A DNA stretch of 64,000 bases from positions 139,130,747 through 139,194,746 of the forward strand of contig NC_081412.1 of the NCBI RefSeq assembly GCF_030272615.1, in the 5' to 3' direction. This DNA comes from Cryptomeria japonica. Taxonomy: Eukaryota; Streptophyta; Pinopsida; Cupressales; Cupressaceae. Shown piece by piece: positions 9,901 through 20,250 of the stretch (within the stretch, counting starts at the first letter, position 1; every line of letters begins with the position of its first letter). The notes under the pieces are model-generated. The model saw nothing but the letters and a program-made list of their open reading frames with translations. It had not been told where the DNA came from and did not search any database. A program made the position numbers and the translations under genes.

Positions 9901-10241
9901 TTTTTGAATTTTTTTTTTTTTTCAAACAAAAAACATTCGCCCTGCATGCCGTAAAAAGGCATTTTTTATTTTTTTGAATTTTTTTCTCGAACTGTGTGCC
10001 AAGGCCGTACGACCTGGTACTGGAGAAAAAATATTCCCAGAGGCTCGGGAGCCAAAAATGGTCAAGTTTTTTATGACCATAGGGGTTTATGGCCTTCTGA
10101 GCACGATGGTGAGGTTCGTTTAGGCCCAAAGTGCTAAAAAAAAAGGCCTATCCCTAGGTGCATAAAAAAACTTCCTGAAACCCCAGATCTGCTTCCAATG
10201 CAAAAAATCTCAAAACAAGAATAGATAGCTGCATATATGAA

Positions 10242-10253
10242 GCTCTGATACCA
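10242..10253 (-). other. Primer binding site of element C (initiator tRNA-Met)
   Basis: TGGTATCAGAGC on the minus strand, directly next to the 5' LTR. Confidence 0.9.
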
Positions 10254-10620
10254 TGTGAGAGTTGGGAAATACAACACCATAGAAGCCCAAATGATCTCTG
10301 CAAGCTGAATAACCTGTTACAAGGAGATGCAAGGAAGCAATAACAGAAAAACAAAGACACATAAAATATGCTCAAGAGATGAGAGCTCAATATTCACAAA
10401 AAGTGTAAAGTGATAATAGAATAATACAAAGGAAAATAATCCAACCTCTAATAGGTGAATAAAACCTAAAAAGGAAAACCTAGGATTGCACATAATAATT
10501 AATAAATGAATTAATTATTATGCACCTAAAGTTAGATTAAGTGTAAAAGAGATAAAGGGAACTTAAATAATTAAATAAATGTTGTTTAATTAATCAAGTA
10601 AAGACCTAATTACTCTAACA
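10254..10620 (-). repeat. LTR of element C (5' LTR on the minus strand)
   Basis: 367 bp, pair of 7815-8181, with intact TG...CA ends in element orientation. Confidence 0.92.
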
Positions 10621-10625
10621 TTTAT
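10621..10625 (+). repeat. Target site duplication of element C, right copy (TTTAT)
   Basis: Differs from 7810-7814 by one base; the ORF2 frame of element A resumes here. Confidence 0.7.
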
Positions 10626-13600
10626 CGGCATTCTGGGCATTCTGAAATTCGAAGATGAAATTGTTAGGTATATTTTGAGCAGAGTGCATGGAGAGTTTAT
10701 CTAGTTAGATAGACCATATAAGATCTCGAAGGAAGCCATCAGGGTAATCATCGGTTTACCATAGGTTGGGCAACATCCGGAGAAGAAGGTCTCTAATGAT
10801 CATGTCAACAAAATCACCGGCACAACATCAGACAGACTATCAATGAGAATCAGTACTATCACCAACACAGACATCAAATTCGATAGCATGGTCATTGGTT
10901 ACAAGGTAACATAATCAAACTGATTGGATTTTGTTTCTACCTCCTGCATTTATGCAGCTTATAAGATGATGAGAGAAAATGAGAAGTTGGATCTATGTGG
11001 TTGGATGTTAGATGAACTATTGATTAACCTTGGAAAAATTAAAGGAGAAAAGAAAGGTTCTTTTCGATATGGTAACCTAATTGTTTGTTTAATGCTATTT
11101 TTCATCAATAAAACTCTTAGGTTTGGGAAGAGACAATGGGCATCTGATATCTCGGAAGGTAGGCAACTGAAAGAGTCAATTGCTTCGTTGGGTAGTCAAA
11201 GCGATGATAAATTTTGGGGTTATTTTAAAGCATTCTAAAAGGCTATGAATTGTAGGATGAGGATTCCTAAGCACATTGTTGAGAAATACTCAATAGACAT
11301 ATGATTCATGTTTAAGAAAGATGAAACACTCATGGAAGTGGTCAAACCCTGGAAGATCTGGATGTAGGAGATGGGTTATGAAGTTGATGCACAAATTCTT
11401 GATGCCTATGCAAAGATGCTAATTGATGCACCAATAGATGAAACTGTCAAAACCTTTGGCACTACAAAGCATGCAAAGCAGAAGACACAAGAGGTTGAAA
11501 CTGAGTTCAACTGAAAGAAGAGAGGGAAGTAGGAAGGAAAGATAAGTAAGTTTGTTGAAAAGGTCTCACGAGACATCAAAGCATTGATTGATGATGTCCC
11601 GGAGAAAGGTGAGAAGAGAAAAGAACCAGAAATGTTTATTGAACCTATTACAACTGAATCTGCATCTAAAGATGACACACCCTTGGCATTCAAAAGGGTA
11701 ATGAGGAAGAAAACTGATGAAAATAAGGTAGAGGCGAAAAATAAACCGGTTAAGAAAGTTACATTCAAGTTACCGGCATAGAGAAGACCTCCAAAAGAAA
11801 CACCTTCAACCCCATCCGGTACTGGAAGAAGGAAGAAGGATGACATTGATCTGGCAATTGAATCTGGTAATGTAACTATCATTCCACCAAAGACTTGTGC
11901 AGAGTCAGTTGATGAGATTACTAAAGATGGCATGTTAAACAATGTATAGTTTTATTATGAACATTTAGCTAATGATGAACAAAGAGAAGTAGAGGAAGTA
12001 GTTTTGTTATATTTGGATATTTTTAAGAAAGCCTTGATAGAAATTCAAAACCAAATATTGATAGAATTGTATGATATGTTAGATGCTAGGATAATAACAA
12101 CAATGCAAGAGGACACACATATAAAGATTCAAGAGTTGTTATATGTTTGTGTTTCTATTGCTCTAGAGGAGATGAATAAGACACTTGAGTTCCAAATAGG
12201 AAAATCTTTAACATTAAACATAGAATAATCAGTCTTATGTTAGGAAGGGTAAATGAGATAATCAAGGAAACCCACAAGGCATGGGTTAAGTTCTTTGAAG
12301 AGAACCATGGTTTTTATACTTCATCGGAATCCAAGATAGATACTGTAGACGTCTAGGTTGAAGGAAAAGGAAAAGGTATTATGGGTACTTCACCCTCAAT
12401 TTTGAAAAACATTAAGATAGTGGAAATTAAGCCTCTAGTAGATATGAATGTACAGACAAATATTGAGGTACTAGAAAATACAAAGGTCCTGTAAAGGTTG
12501 ATAATGTATAGGATACTAATGTTGAGGATAATAGTCCTCCGGATACAAATGTACATGATGAGGTTACAGTTCCTAGGGAGGAACTGACAGTTATTGAGAC
12601 TGCACCAAGTGGCGAAGCCACTGGTGCAAGCGAGGAAGCTACAAAGGTTAAATCATCAAAGGAGAAGAAAGAGGAATCCAACAGGGAACCAATAGTGAGT
12701 CCATCATTGTTGTCAATTGACACCTCATAGGTTGAAAAAAAAAGCATAACCGAGATGAGTTCTATTGAACTCATGATGATGGTTGCACAAAAAATGATGA
12801 AGGAAGGATCTATGGATAAAGGGATTATTGATCAGTCTATCATTTGTTTTGCATAGACTAGTCCCAGAGTGCAAGTTTGATAAAGAAGCGAGCCCATCCG
12901 AAAAGCTTAAGACAATCACTAAACACATTTCAAAGGATTTTCAATCCTTGCAGTAGATATCAAACTGACAAGCACTGGAGAGATTCACATAGGCAAAGAG
13001 AGCTACATTTGATCATATGATTGAATCTGAGAGGAAGGAAATTAATGATAAGTTGAAATTGATAGATAATTCTTTAAAGCAGTGTACAAATATTTACAGA
13101 GTATGTTGTAACATATATATTCTTACATTTAATTTGGATAAGAAGATTAAGGAATCTCAGGAGAAAATTGCAAGTATAACCAATTCTTTTGATGGATTGA
13201 ATTCATTGATTACATCCATTGATGGTTAGATTTTGGTTTTGGAAGCCCAAGTTCCTGCTCTTGAGATGGAAAAAGACAAAATCATAAGAAGAGCCAGAAG
13301 TCTTACAGGTTTGGTGAGTCCCCAATTGGATTCACTTAGTGTATAGATATGGTTGGTAAGCTCACACTGGCAGAGTTAAATGAGAAAGAGTCATTTTCCC
13401 ATATGTTAAATGGACTTGAATCTATTTCCGACACTTTCAAATCTGGTTGGGATATTTATCTTGAGCTATTGGAGAAGGCATATCCAGATATTTTCAAATA
13501 TATCAAGCTCTGGTAGGGTATTTTTGGGATATTCATTATACAGTATCTTTCATTCTTCATCCTGGTTTTGGATCTTTGGCATTCTTTTTGGAAATTTTTA

Positions 13601-13637
13601 TGGCATTGATGTCAAAGGGGGAGTGATACTGATATGA
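10626..13637 (+). pseudogene. Element A ORF2, 3' part (unrecognised)
   Basis: The frame resumes from 7814 and can be followed with several in-frame stops and shifts to TGA at 13635-13637. Visible sections: a globular part with ISKEAIRVIIGLP and a WMLDELLINLGKIKGEKKG stretch (10924-11238), a Lys/Pro-rich low-complexity linker (11580-11850), and a long acidic and coiled-coil-rich C-terminal part (11940-13230). The first part faintly recalls the putative plant transposon protein type of domain, but I cannot confirm this. There is no DD-type catalytic or polymerase signature. Total ORF2 would exceed 1000 residues, large for an accessory protein of a pol-less element. Confidence 0.55.
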
Positions 13638-13816
13638 AAAAGAAAAAGAGGGAGTTGTATACATTAGGGGGAGTATAGATGGAAAACTATGGAAGTATGG
13701 AATATTTTGTATTGATGGATATTTAGCTCAGGGGGAGCGATCTCAGGGTGAAACCGGGAGTGGAAACCATTTTCATTTTTCACATGAGTGTTGTCATCAA
13801 TGCCAAAGGGGGAGAT
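13638..13816 (+). other. Polypurine tract region of element A
   Basis: Four GGGGGAG motifs are spaced through 13615-13814; the last, CCAAAGGGGGAGAT (13803-13816), adjoins the 3' LTR and is the likely plus-strand primer. The 20 bases ATCAATGCCAAAGGGGGAGA are identical at this junction in elements E and F. Confidence 0.8.
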
Positions 13817-14762
13817 TATTGGCAATTGACATTCAATTGGTTGGTTTCAATATGTTGTCATTGATGACAACATGGAAACTTGTTCTATCTTCATGTTTTG
13901 GTTCAGTTGTGTACTGACAAACACTTCACCGACACCAGCACTGACACCAGCAGGTTAGAAGGGAAATCTTTGGTTACCGACAATGCAGGCTGACATGGTT
14001 TAGAATAAGGTTATTGGTATTGGAGGCTGACATCATTTGGAGATCCACCATCAGAAATTAATTTTGATATTCATGTATTTATGTTATCTATCCAACATGT
14101 ATATTAATATTATAATCTTCTTTGTAAGTCGACATAAGGCATAATAAATTGTAAAGAGTATATAAGTCAGTAGGTTAGATCATTTTGATATACGATAGGG
14201 ATGCAAATATGGATGGATAGGAGAATATGATAATGTTATGTAATGCGAAATATATCAGAGAGATCATGTATGTGAGGATATTTATGTAAAGGGGTATTCC
14301 GGTAAGGGTTTAGGGTTTCAGACTGGAATAGACAGAGCTTAACCGGAACTGTATTCAGGCATAGACAATTCTATCTTACCAGTTCATTCATTTCTCTGGA
14401 TTGTAGTCTGGATTCATATGTAGTCAGTGAAGCTCCTTTTGTGATTGAGCAGTGTGCTTTAGGTGGTAAGCCTTCCTGCAAGTGCAGGCCCCTATATTTT
14501 GTAATATCTCTTCATATGGCCAATGAATTGATATTGTGGGTCATAAATCCCATCGTGGGTTTTCCTCTTTGAGGTTTTCCACGTATAATTGTGTATGTTA
14601 TGGTACTCATTTATGTGTTTGGCTTATTTGTTTCTTTACTTCTTTCAATTCTATATGTATCAATATACCGGTTGGTGTATGCATGTTTTAATAAGGTTAA
14701 AATTGCTCACACCGGTAGAACACTGATTCACCTCCCCCTCTAAGTGTTCTTGGATTCCAACA
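13817..14762 (+). repeat. 3' LTR of element A
   Basis: 946 bp, pair of 645-1588; begins TA instead of TG (one mutation) and ends TTCCAACA. TATA box at 14159-14165; shared 16-bp box at 13851-13866. Confidence 0.93.
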
Positions 14763-14865
14763 AGAGAAAGGGAGATATGGTAGATCTAGAGAGATAAATA
14801 GGGAGATGGAGAGGGTGGGGGATAGAAAGATAAAGAAAGAGAGAGAGGTAAGGAGAGAGTTAGGG

Positions 14866-14926
<61 letters not shown>

Positions 14927-15400
14927 AATACAAAGAGATAGAAAGGAAAAGAGAAAAAGATAAAGTGATCAAGAGAGATAGAGACATAAGGTGATAGAGG
15001 TGGAGAAAGGTATGGATAGAAAGAGATAGAGGATTGAGAGAGAAATAAATATTGGTATACAGAGATGGAGAGAGAGATAGGTGGATAGAAAAAGATAGAG
15101 AAATGAGTAAGAGGGAGATGGAGAGAAACAAAGAGAGAAATACAGAGTATGGGATATGGAGTGAACAAGAGAGAAATGTACACATAATTAGATATAGATA
15201 GAATGTGGGGAGAGATAAAGAGATAAGATAGAGGAAGCAAGAGTGCGTGAGAGAGAAGGTGATAGAGACGAGTAATAAAAAAGAGAGGTGTAAAGAGAGG
15301 GGAAAGATAGAGAGATAGAAAGAGGGATATAAGGGGGGAGAAATAGGGTGAATGTGTGTATGAGAGAGACATAGAGAGATAGAATTTAAATGAGAAATCA
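14763..15400 (+). repeat. GA-rich satellite, copy 1, right part
   Basis: Begins with the AGAGA target copy and then matches 20058-20250 up to about 14985, including the GT dinucleotide run at 14867-14890 that is shorter and degenerate in copy 2. Beyond 14985 it is GA-rich but no longer colinear with copy 2. Long minus-strand frames (such as 15452-14697) are low-complexity artefacts. Confidence 0.88.
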
Positions 15401-15800
15401 ATCTCAGTGATTTATTATACGGAGAGGAATATGTGAGATTTGGAATGCACATAAGCCTTATAAAAGTTGTGGGGAATAAGAAGAATTAAAGATTCTAAAA
15501 ATAAAAAAGGTAAGTTACAAGAAAAAGAGAAGGTGTAAAGAATGAGCATGGTTAAGAAGCAGACACAAAAGGAGGAAAAAAACTAATGAAAAGAAAGGGG
15601 TAGTGTAATAAAATAGAAAGAAAAAAAAATGAATGAAATTAAGATAAGAAAGATAAAAGAATGCAAATAATTGAGTAATTTTGTTTTTAATAAATGTATC
15701 ACTTTAATTGTGAAGGAAATGTTTGAATAATAGAGAATAATAATCACCTGGGTAAAGTTTGCCGCTTTACAAGTAAAATTGATATTTCTACACATCACAG
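15401..15800. other. AT/A-rich stretch without a supported gene
   Basis: A-rich on the plus strand; no frame with recognisable protein similarity, no paired repeats seen. Confidence 0.5.
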
Positions 15801-16055
15801 ATTTTGAGGAAACCCAAGAAGAGTGTACCTTGGTCGGTAAATGAGGGTCGAATAAGGTCTTTTATTGATAAGTTATAGGCAAAAATACCATGCGTTTGTA
15901 TGGTGGACGAGAAGGGGAGTATTTCAAACAAAGAGGCAATTCTGATAATAGAGAAGTGGGGGGTGGAGGTGTACCCATTCTCTCAAGCTCATGAAGAATA
16001 AATGAGGAAGGCTGAGTGAGAGCAGTTCAAAGTCAATTCTTTATCCACTCTGTAA
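15801..16055 (+). pseudogene. Thioredoxin-fold (nucleoredoxin-like) gene fragment
   Basis: One frame of 85 codons with three in-frame stops reads IPCVCMVDEKGSISNKEA, then LIIEKWGVEVYPFSQAHEE. This fits the C-terminal part of a thioredoxin-like domain of plant nucleoredoxin: a cis-Pro IP, a D-x-x-G turn, then I(I/L)..(W/Y)GVEAYPF. The related sieve-element-occlusion thioredoxin-like domain is an alternative. The catalytic Cys pair region is not included. An AG acceptor-like end (CACATCACAG) precedes it, suggesting a single exon copy of a broken gene. Confidence 0.5.
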
Positions 16056-16440
16056 TTATGCACTTTAAATCTCAGAATTTACATATAGTTAATGACAAAA
16101 TGATTGAAATTTGAGTTGTGGTGTGATAGGCAAAGGAGATGATGGATCATGGAGCCATGATGTTGTTCTGTGTGGGTTCACTTGGGAAGATGATGACACT
16201 CACCCCTCACTTAAATTCTACTTTGTCAATGTATTACAGACTAGAGGAGTCAACTGCAGGCCATCAAAAGTTTTGTGGCAAGAAGGAGCTCTTGTTTATG
16301 ACCAAAAACCATCTCATTTTTGACCAAAAACCACTGACAAAAATGAACGACGATGATCATTTACATTGTCTTGCGCATTTCTGTGTAACTCTACATTGTT
16401 AATTCTTCAAGTTAGGCAATTTTCTCACATAGGGTATGCC
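16056..16440 (+). other. Region with an unrecognised short open frame
   Basis: A frame of 70 codons starts at ATG 16111 (MSCGVIGKGDDGSWSHDV) and stays open to 16323. I recognise no family; it may be further sequence of the broken gene upstream or chance. Confidence 0.25.
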
Positions 16441-16740
16441 TTCGGCATAGTAAATTAAAGACTAAAAGCTAAATTAAAAAGGAACTTTCTACTATTATTA
16501 TTTATTAAATGAAAAAAAAATAAAATTTAAATCTAGATTTTAAAAAAACTTCTAATTTAAAAAATTATATTTTTAAATCTAGATTTAAAAGAAACTTCTA
16601 TTTTTTTAGATGTAACTTATTTTATATTATAAAATAACACTAAATTCTAATAAATATTAACCATATGAAATTAAACAATCCATGATAAACATAGATATTT
16701 TTTATTTATAAAATATAGCTATGTTACTATATAAATATAT
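16441..16740. other. AT-rich DNA with a short direct repeat
   Basis: The block AAATCTAGATTTTAAAA plus AACTTCTA recurs about 50 bases apart (about 16529 and 16577). No gene seen. Confidence 0.5.
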
Positions 16741-16744
16741 AATA

Positions 16745-17020
16745 TAATTAAATAGTAGTATAATTACTATACCTATTTTTGAGAGGAATATAAGTAAAGT
16801 AGACCAAATATATCATATTTGTTCATTATTCCACTTCAAAAATTACCTTATTATTATATTGCAATTAATATTAAATCATTAAATATGATTAATGATTTAA
16901 TATTAATTATAATATAATAATAAAGTAATTTTTTAAATGAAATAATGAATAAATATGATATCTTTTGACATATTTATATATTCATCTTAAGATAGGTATA
17001 GTATAATAAAATAATCATAT
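16745..17020. mobile_element. Foldback palindrome, MITE-like
   Basis: Two arms of about 130 bases are imperfect reverse complements meeting near 16885: the left arm has CTATACCTATTTTTGAG, AAATATATCATATTTG and TTCATTATTCCA, mirrored in the right arm by TGAAATAATGAA, AAATATGATATCTTT and GATAGGTATAG. The whole would fold into one long hairpin, as in non-autonomous foldback or MITE DNA transposons. Target duplication and superfamily are unclear in the AT-rich surroundings. Confidence 0.6.
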
Positions 17021-17309
17021 AATATGTGGGTTGATTTTATATAAATACATATGGACAAATGACTTAACCTTGTATAAAGTTGAAGTGTGGTATTTTCTTT
17101 TTAAATTGCAAAAGAAGTTCAATCATAAAATGATTGCATCAAGAGTGCAACAAAAGTTAGTTGTATGTACAAAATAAGAATTATGACATTTTTGTCTTAT
17201 CCTATTTATTCCTTCCTTTTATCATGTATTTTACATTTGTTGCAACTCTATGTATAATATAATTTTGGAATATGAAAATAATAAAAATAAATACACTTAG
17301 CTAATTTCA
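17021..17309. other. AT-rich DNA, nothing recognised
   Basis: No coding pattern or paired repeat found apart from the 14-bp target copy that begins at 17310. Confidence 0.5.
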
Positions 17310-17323
17310 ATAATTGAAAAATA
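17310..17323 (+). repeat. Target site duplication of the SINE-like insertion, left copy
   Basis: ATAATTGAAAAATA, repeated exactly at 17607-17620. Confidence 0.85.
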
Positions 17324-17606
17324 TCTTCGGACATGTAATGTCACAGTTAAAACACTTTGTTGGTGAAGTGGCCTTCAAGGTTAAAACCCCTACTGGGCCA
17401 TTGTGCTCGCAGGCCTTGTGTCTTCGTTGGGCCATTGTGTTTTTGGGTTTGAACAAGTGAAGTGTGGGGATGAGGTCCCTCGGTTGTGGCCTCATCGGTT
17501 CATAGCTCCAAGTCAAAAGCATTCCACGTGGAGCCAAAGGGCGTGTCATGCCAACGTCGTCAGTCACGTTAAAAACTTTACTAAGCATTATAAAAAAAAA
17601 AATCCC
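17324..17606 (+). mobile_element. SINE-like retroposon with poly(A) end and 14-bp target duplication
   Basis: A 283-bp insertion, clearly more GC-rich than its surroundings, bounded by the perfect direct repeat ATAATTGAAAAATA and ending in an A-run (17592-17602) on the plus strand. Both are signs of LINE-mediated retroposition. A box-A-like TGGTGAAGTGG is at 17361-17371; a B-box-like GGTTTGAAC lies at 17446-17454, too far for a typical tRNA spacing, so the origin (tRNA SINE or processed transcript) is open. The minus-strand frame across it (17588-17307) is judged non-coding. Confidence 0.75.
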
Positions 17607-17620
17607 ATAATTGAAAAATA

Positions 17621-18350
17621 ATCATTTATTGTTTTGATTAAAACTTTTAAACCATTCAACTCATAATCGCAACCTATATGTAGTAGAAGCAAAATAACAA
17701 AATCTAGATTGAGTTAAAAAATCTAATAGGTCTTGCCCATAAATTCTTTTTCAAAATTCAAATTTGTACTTTGATTCATCCTTGCATTGATTTGACTTGG
17801 CAATGTTTGCACAACTTATTACTATATGGTTGTATTTAAAGGTGTTCATTTATCACTTGACCATTCCAAATATTTTTCACGTATAATTTTTTTTAGGTAT
17901 GCTCATAACATTTCAATTGGTAAAACAAAATGAATAAAAATGTAAATATTCATTAAAGTATTTGCATGCTTAAAGATTGTTCTCCTTGATCATTCCATAG
18001 AAGTTAGAGTGCATGACTATTAAGAAATTCTAAATAAGACTCTATACTAGGGCTTCTTTGGAGAGGAACAATATTTTAATTTAAAAGTATACTTTAAAAA
18101 AAGTCCACTCAGACAAAACTATATTTACATAATATTTTTTAATTCTTGAGATACAATCAATTTAACTTTCACATAAAAGATGTGTAAAATAATGAAACAA
18201 TAATAGCTAGACAATTATTTTAGGATTCCAATAGTCACATAGTATTTAGGTTTAATTTACATGAATGTACATTGACAAATGACTTGGTGTAATCTTGTGT
18301 AAATTTGTCTTTTATCAACTCTTACTGTATTTATTATCATAATTTGGCAT
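17621..18350. other. AT-rich DNA, nothing recognised
   Basis: No protein-like frame, tRNA or paired terminal repeats seen between the second target copy and the start of the GA satellite. Confidence 0.5.
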
Positions 18351-19440
18351 AGAGATAGAGACAAAGGAGAGGGAGAGATAAAAAAGATGAAGATAGAGTA
18401 GAGAGAGAGAGATAGAGGTGGAGAGAGATAGAGGAATAAAGAGATACAGATAAAGAAAGAGATGGAAGAAATATGGAGAGATAGAAATAGAGTAAAATAG
18501 ATATATCTATATACATTTAATAAGAGAGAGAGGGAGAGAGGGAGAGAGAGGAAGAGCGGGAGAAATAGATAGAGAGAGAGAGAGAGATTGAGGGAGATGG
18601 AAAGATAGGGAGATAGAGAGGAAAAGATAGAGAGGTGTAGAGTGAGAGGGGGAGATGGAGATATGCTTGGTGAGATAGTGATATATATATATATATATAA
18701 GGAGATACAGAGAGAGGGGGAGAGTTAGACAAAGAAAAAGAAATAGATAAATAAAGAGGAATACAGATAGAAAAATAGATATGGAGAGAAGGAGATATTG
18801 AGAGATATATATATGGTGATAGGGAGGGAGTGAGTGAGGGAGTGATGTTGAGAGATAGAGAGATGAGAGAGAAGTAGAATGATTGGTAGGTGAGAGAGAG
18901 AGGGGGAGAGAGATAGCGATTGAAGAGGGTGAGACAAGGATAGAAAGGAGAGATAGAGAGATACATATAACTTGGGAAAGCTATAGGGTGTGAGAGCTAC
19001 ATAAATAGAGAGGGAGATAGGAAGGAGAGACGATGGGGGAGAGGGAGAAATAGAGATAGAAAGAGTGAGAAAATAAGAGAGAGAAATAAAGAAAATAAGA
19101 GAGAGGAGATGGAGAGATAGAAAGATAAAGATATAGGAAGTGATATATAGAGGAAGTTAGAGAGAGGGATATGTATATAAAGGAAGAGATGTAGTGAATA
19201 AGAGAGAGATAATGAGATATAGATAAATAGAGAGGTAGAGACAAGAATATAAAGATTAAGGGGAAAGAGTGAGAGATAAAGGAATTGATAGAAATAAGTA
19301 ATAAAGATAAAAGGAGACAGGGCACAGACATATAGATATAGAAATAGGGAAGAAGGAATGGGGTGTTGTGTATGAGAGAGTTAGAGAAATATAGAGATAA
19401 AGATTTGAGGGAAAAATAGGGTGTGTGTGTGTGTGTACGT
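18351..19440 (+). repeat. GA-rich satellite block
   Basis: Purine-rich GAGA/GATA repeat on the plus strand over about 1.1 kb, with short TA and GT dinucleotide runs (18681-18699, 19422-19434). Related in composition to 15000-15400. The reading frames within are low complexity and not genes. Confidence 0.9.
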
Positions 19441-19510
19441 CGAAGATGTGTGGAAGGTTGTTCAGGAAAATAAGTATCTATTTTTTACATACATTTGTGT
19501 TGCACATGAG

Positions 19511-20250
19511 GTTATTAGTATATAGTGATATAGGAGTAGAGAGAGGTAGAGATATAGGGTTAGAGAGAGATGGAGCGATTATGTGAGAGAGAGATGGAAA
19601 AATAAATGAGAGATATAGATAGAGTGACAAAGAGATATAGATATAGAGGATTAGGGAGAGGGAGAGGGAGAGTGAGAAAGAGAGAGAGGGATGGATGGAT
19701 AGAGATAGGGTGATATCTCTAGAGATAGAGAAGGAGAGAGGAAGAGAGTGAGAGTGGGAGAGGGGGAAAATAGATCTAGAGATAGAGAGAGGGAGAGGGA
19801 GAGATAAAGATAGAGAGATATTATGAGGTAGAAAGGGAGAGGTAGAGAGGAAGGATAATGAGATATATAGGGAGAGGGAGAGGGAAAGATATAGAGATAT
19901 AAAGAAATATAGAGAGGGAGAAAAATAGAGGGGGGGGGGGACACAGAGATATACAAACTAAGAGATAGGCAAGTAGAGAGAAGTAAAGATGGAGATATTG
20001 ATGGGGAGATATCAATATAAGGGACGATAAAGAGAGATACATATATATGGGAAGAGAAAGGGAGATATGGTATATCTAGAGAGATAAATAGGGAGATGGC
20101 GAGGGAGTGGGGGATAGAAAGATGAAGAAAGATAGAGAGGTAAGGAGAGAGTTAGGTGTGTGTATGTGGTTGAGAGAGAGAGAGAGAGGAGAAATACAAA
20201 GAGATAGAAAGGAAAAGAGAAAAAGATAAAGTGATCAAGAGAGAGAAACA
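19511..20250 (+). repeat. GA-rich satellite copy 2: paralogous empty site of element A
   Basis: Colinear with 110-644 joined to 14763-14985, with scattered substitutions and a 23-27 base extra segment near 19571. The AGAGA at 20053-20057 is the single unfilled target where element A sits in copy 1. It therefore shows the pre-insertion state and proves the ends of A. Confidence 0.92.

Larger units (their letters stand above)
7815..10620 (-). mobile_element. Element C: coding-free LTR element nested in ORF2 of A
   Basis: 2806 bp, minus strand, with 367-bp LTRs, iMet primer site, polypurine tract and a near-perfect 5-bp target duplication. No gag or pol motif was found in any frame. The tail and leader resemble those of element B, so C looks like a large-deletion derivative of the B lineage that would depend on another element for movement. 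It carries an unusual GC-rich block (9424-9835). Confidence 0.87.
645..14762 (+). mobile_element. Element A: pol-less copia-like LTR retrotransposon carrying two nested elements
   Basis: Paired LTRs (645-1588 and 13817-14762), an AGAGA target duplication, an iMet-type primer site and a GGGGGAGAT polypurine tract define a complete element of 14.1 kb, about 6.9 kb once nested elements B and C are removed. Inside are ORF1 (coiled coil plus four CCHC zinc knuckles, gag-like) and ORF2 (unrecognised). I find no protease, integrase, reverse transcriptase or RNase H motif in any frame, so it should be non-autonomous. Both ORFs carry stops and frameshifts and are each split by an insertion. The LTR ends and polypurine junction resemble those of copia elements E and F, a possible source of enzymes (inference). 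Confidence 0.9.

Noticed and set aside
14697..15452. A 251-codon minus-strand open frame
   Set aside because: Same low-complexity satellite sequence; it also runs across the LTR end and target site of element A.
17307..17588. Minus-strand frame of 93 codons across the SINE-like insertion
   Set aside because: It runs over the insertion boundary into the target repeat, and the poly(A) end shows the insertion is read on the other strand.
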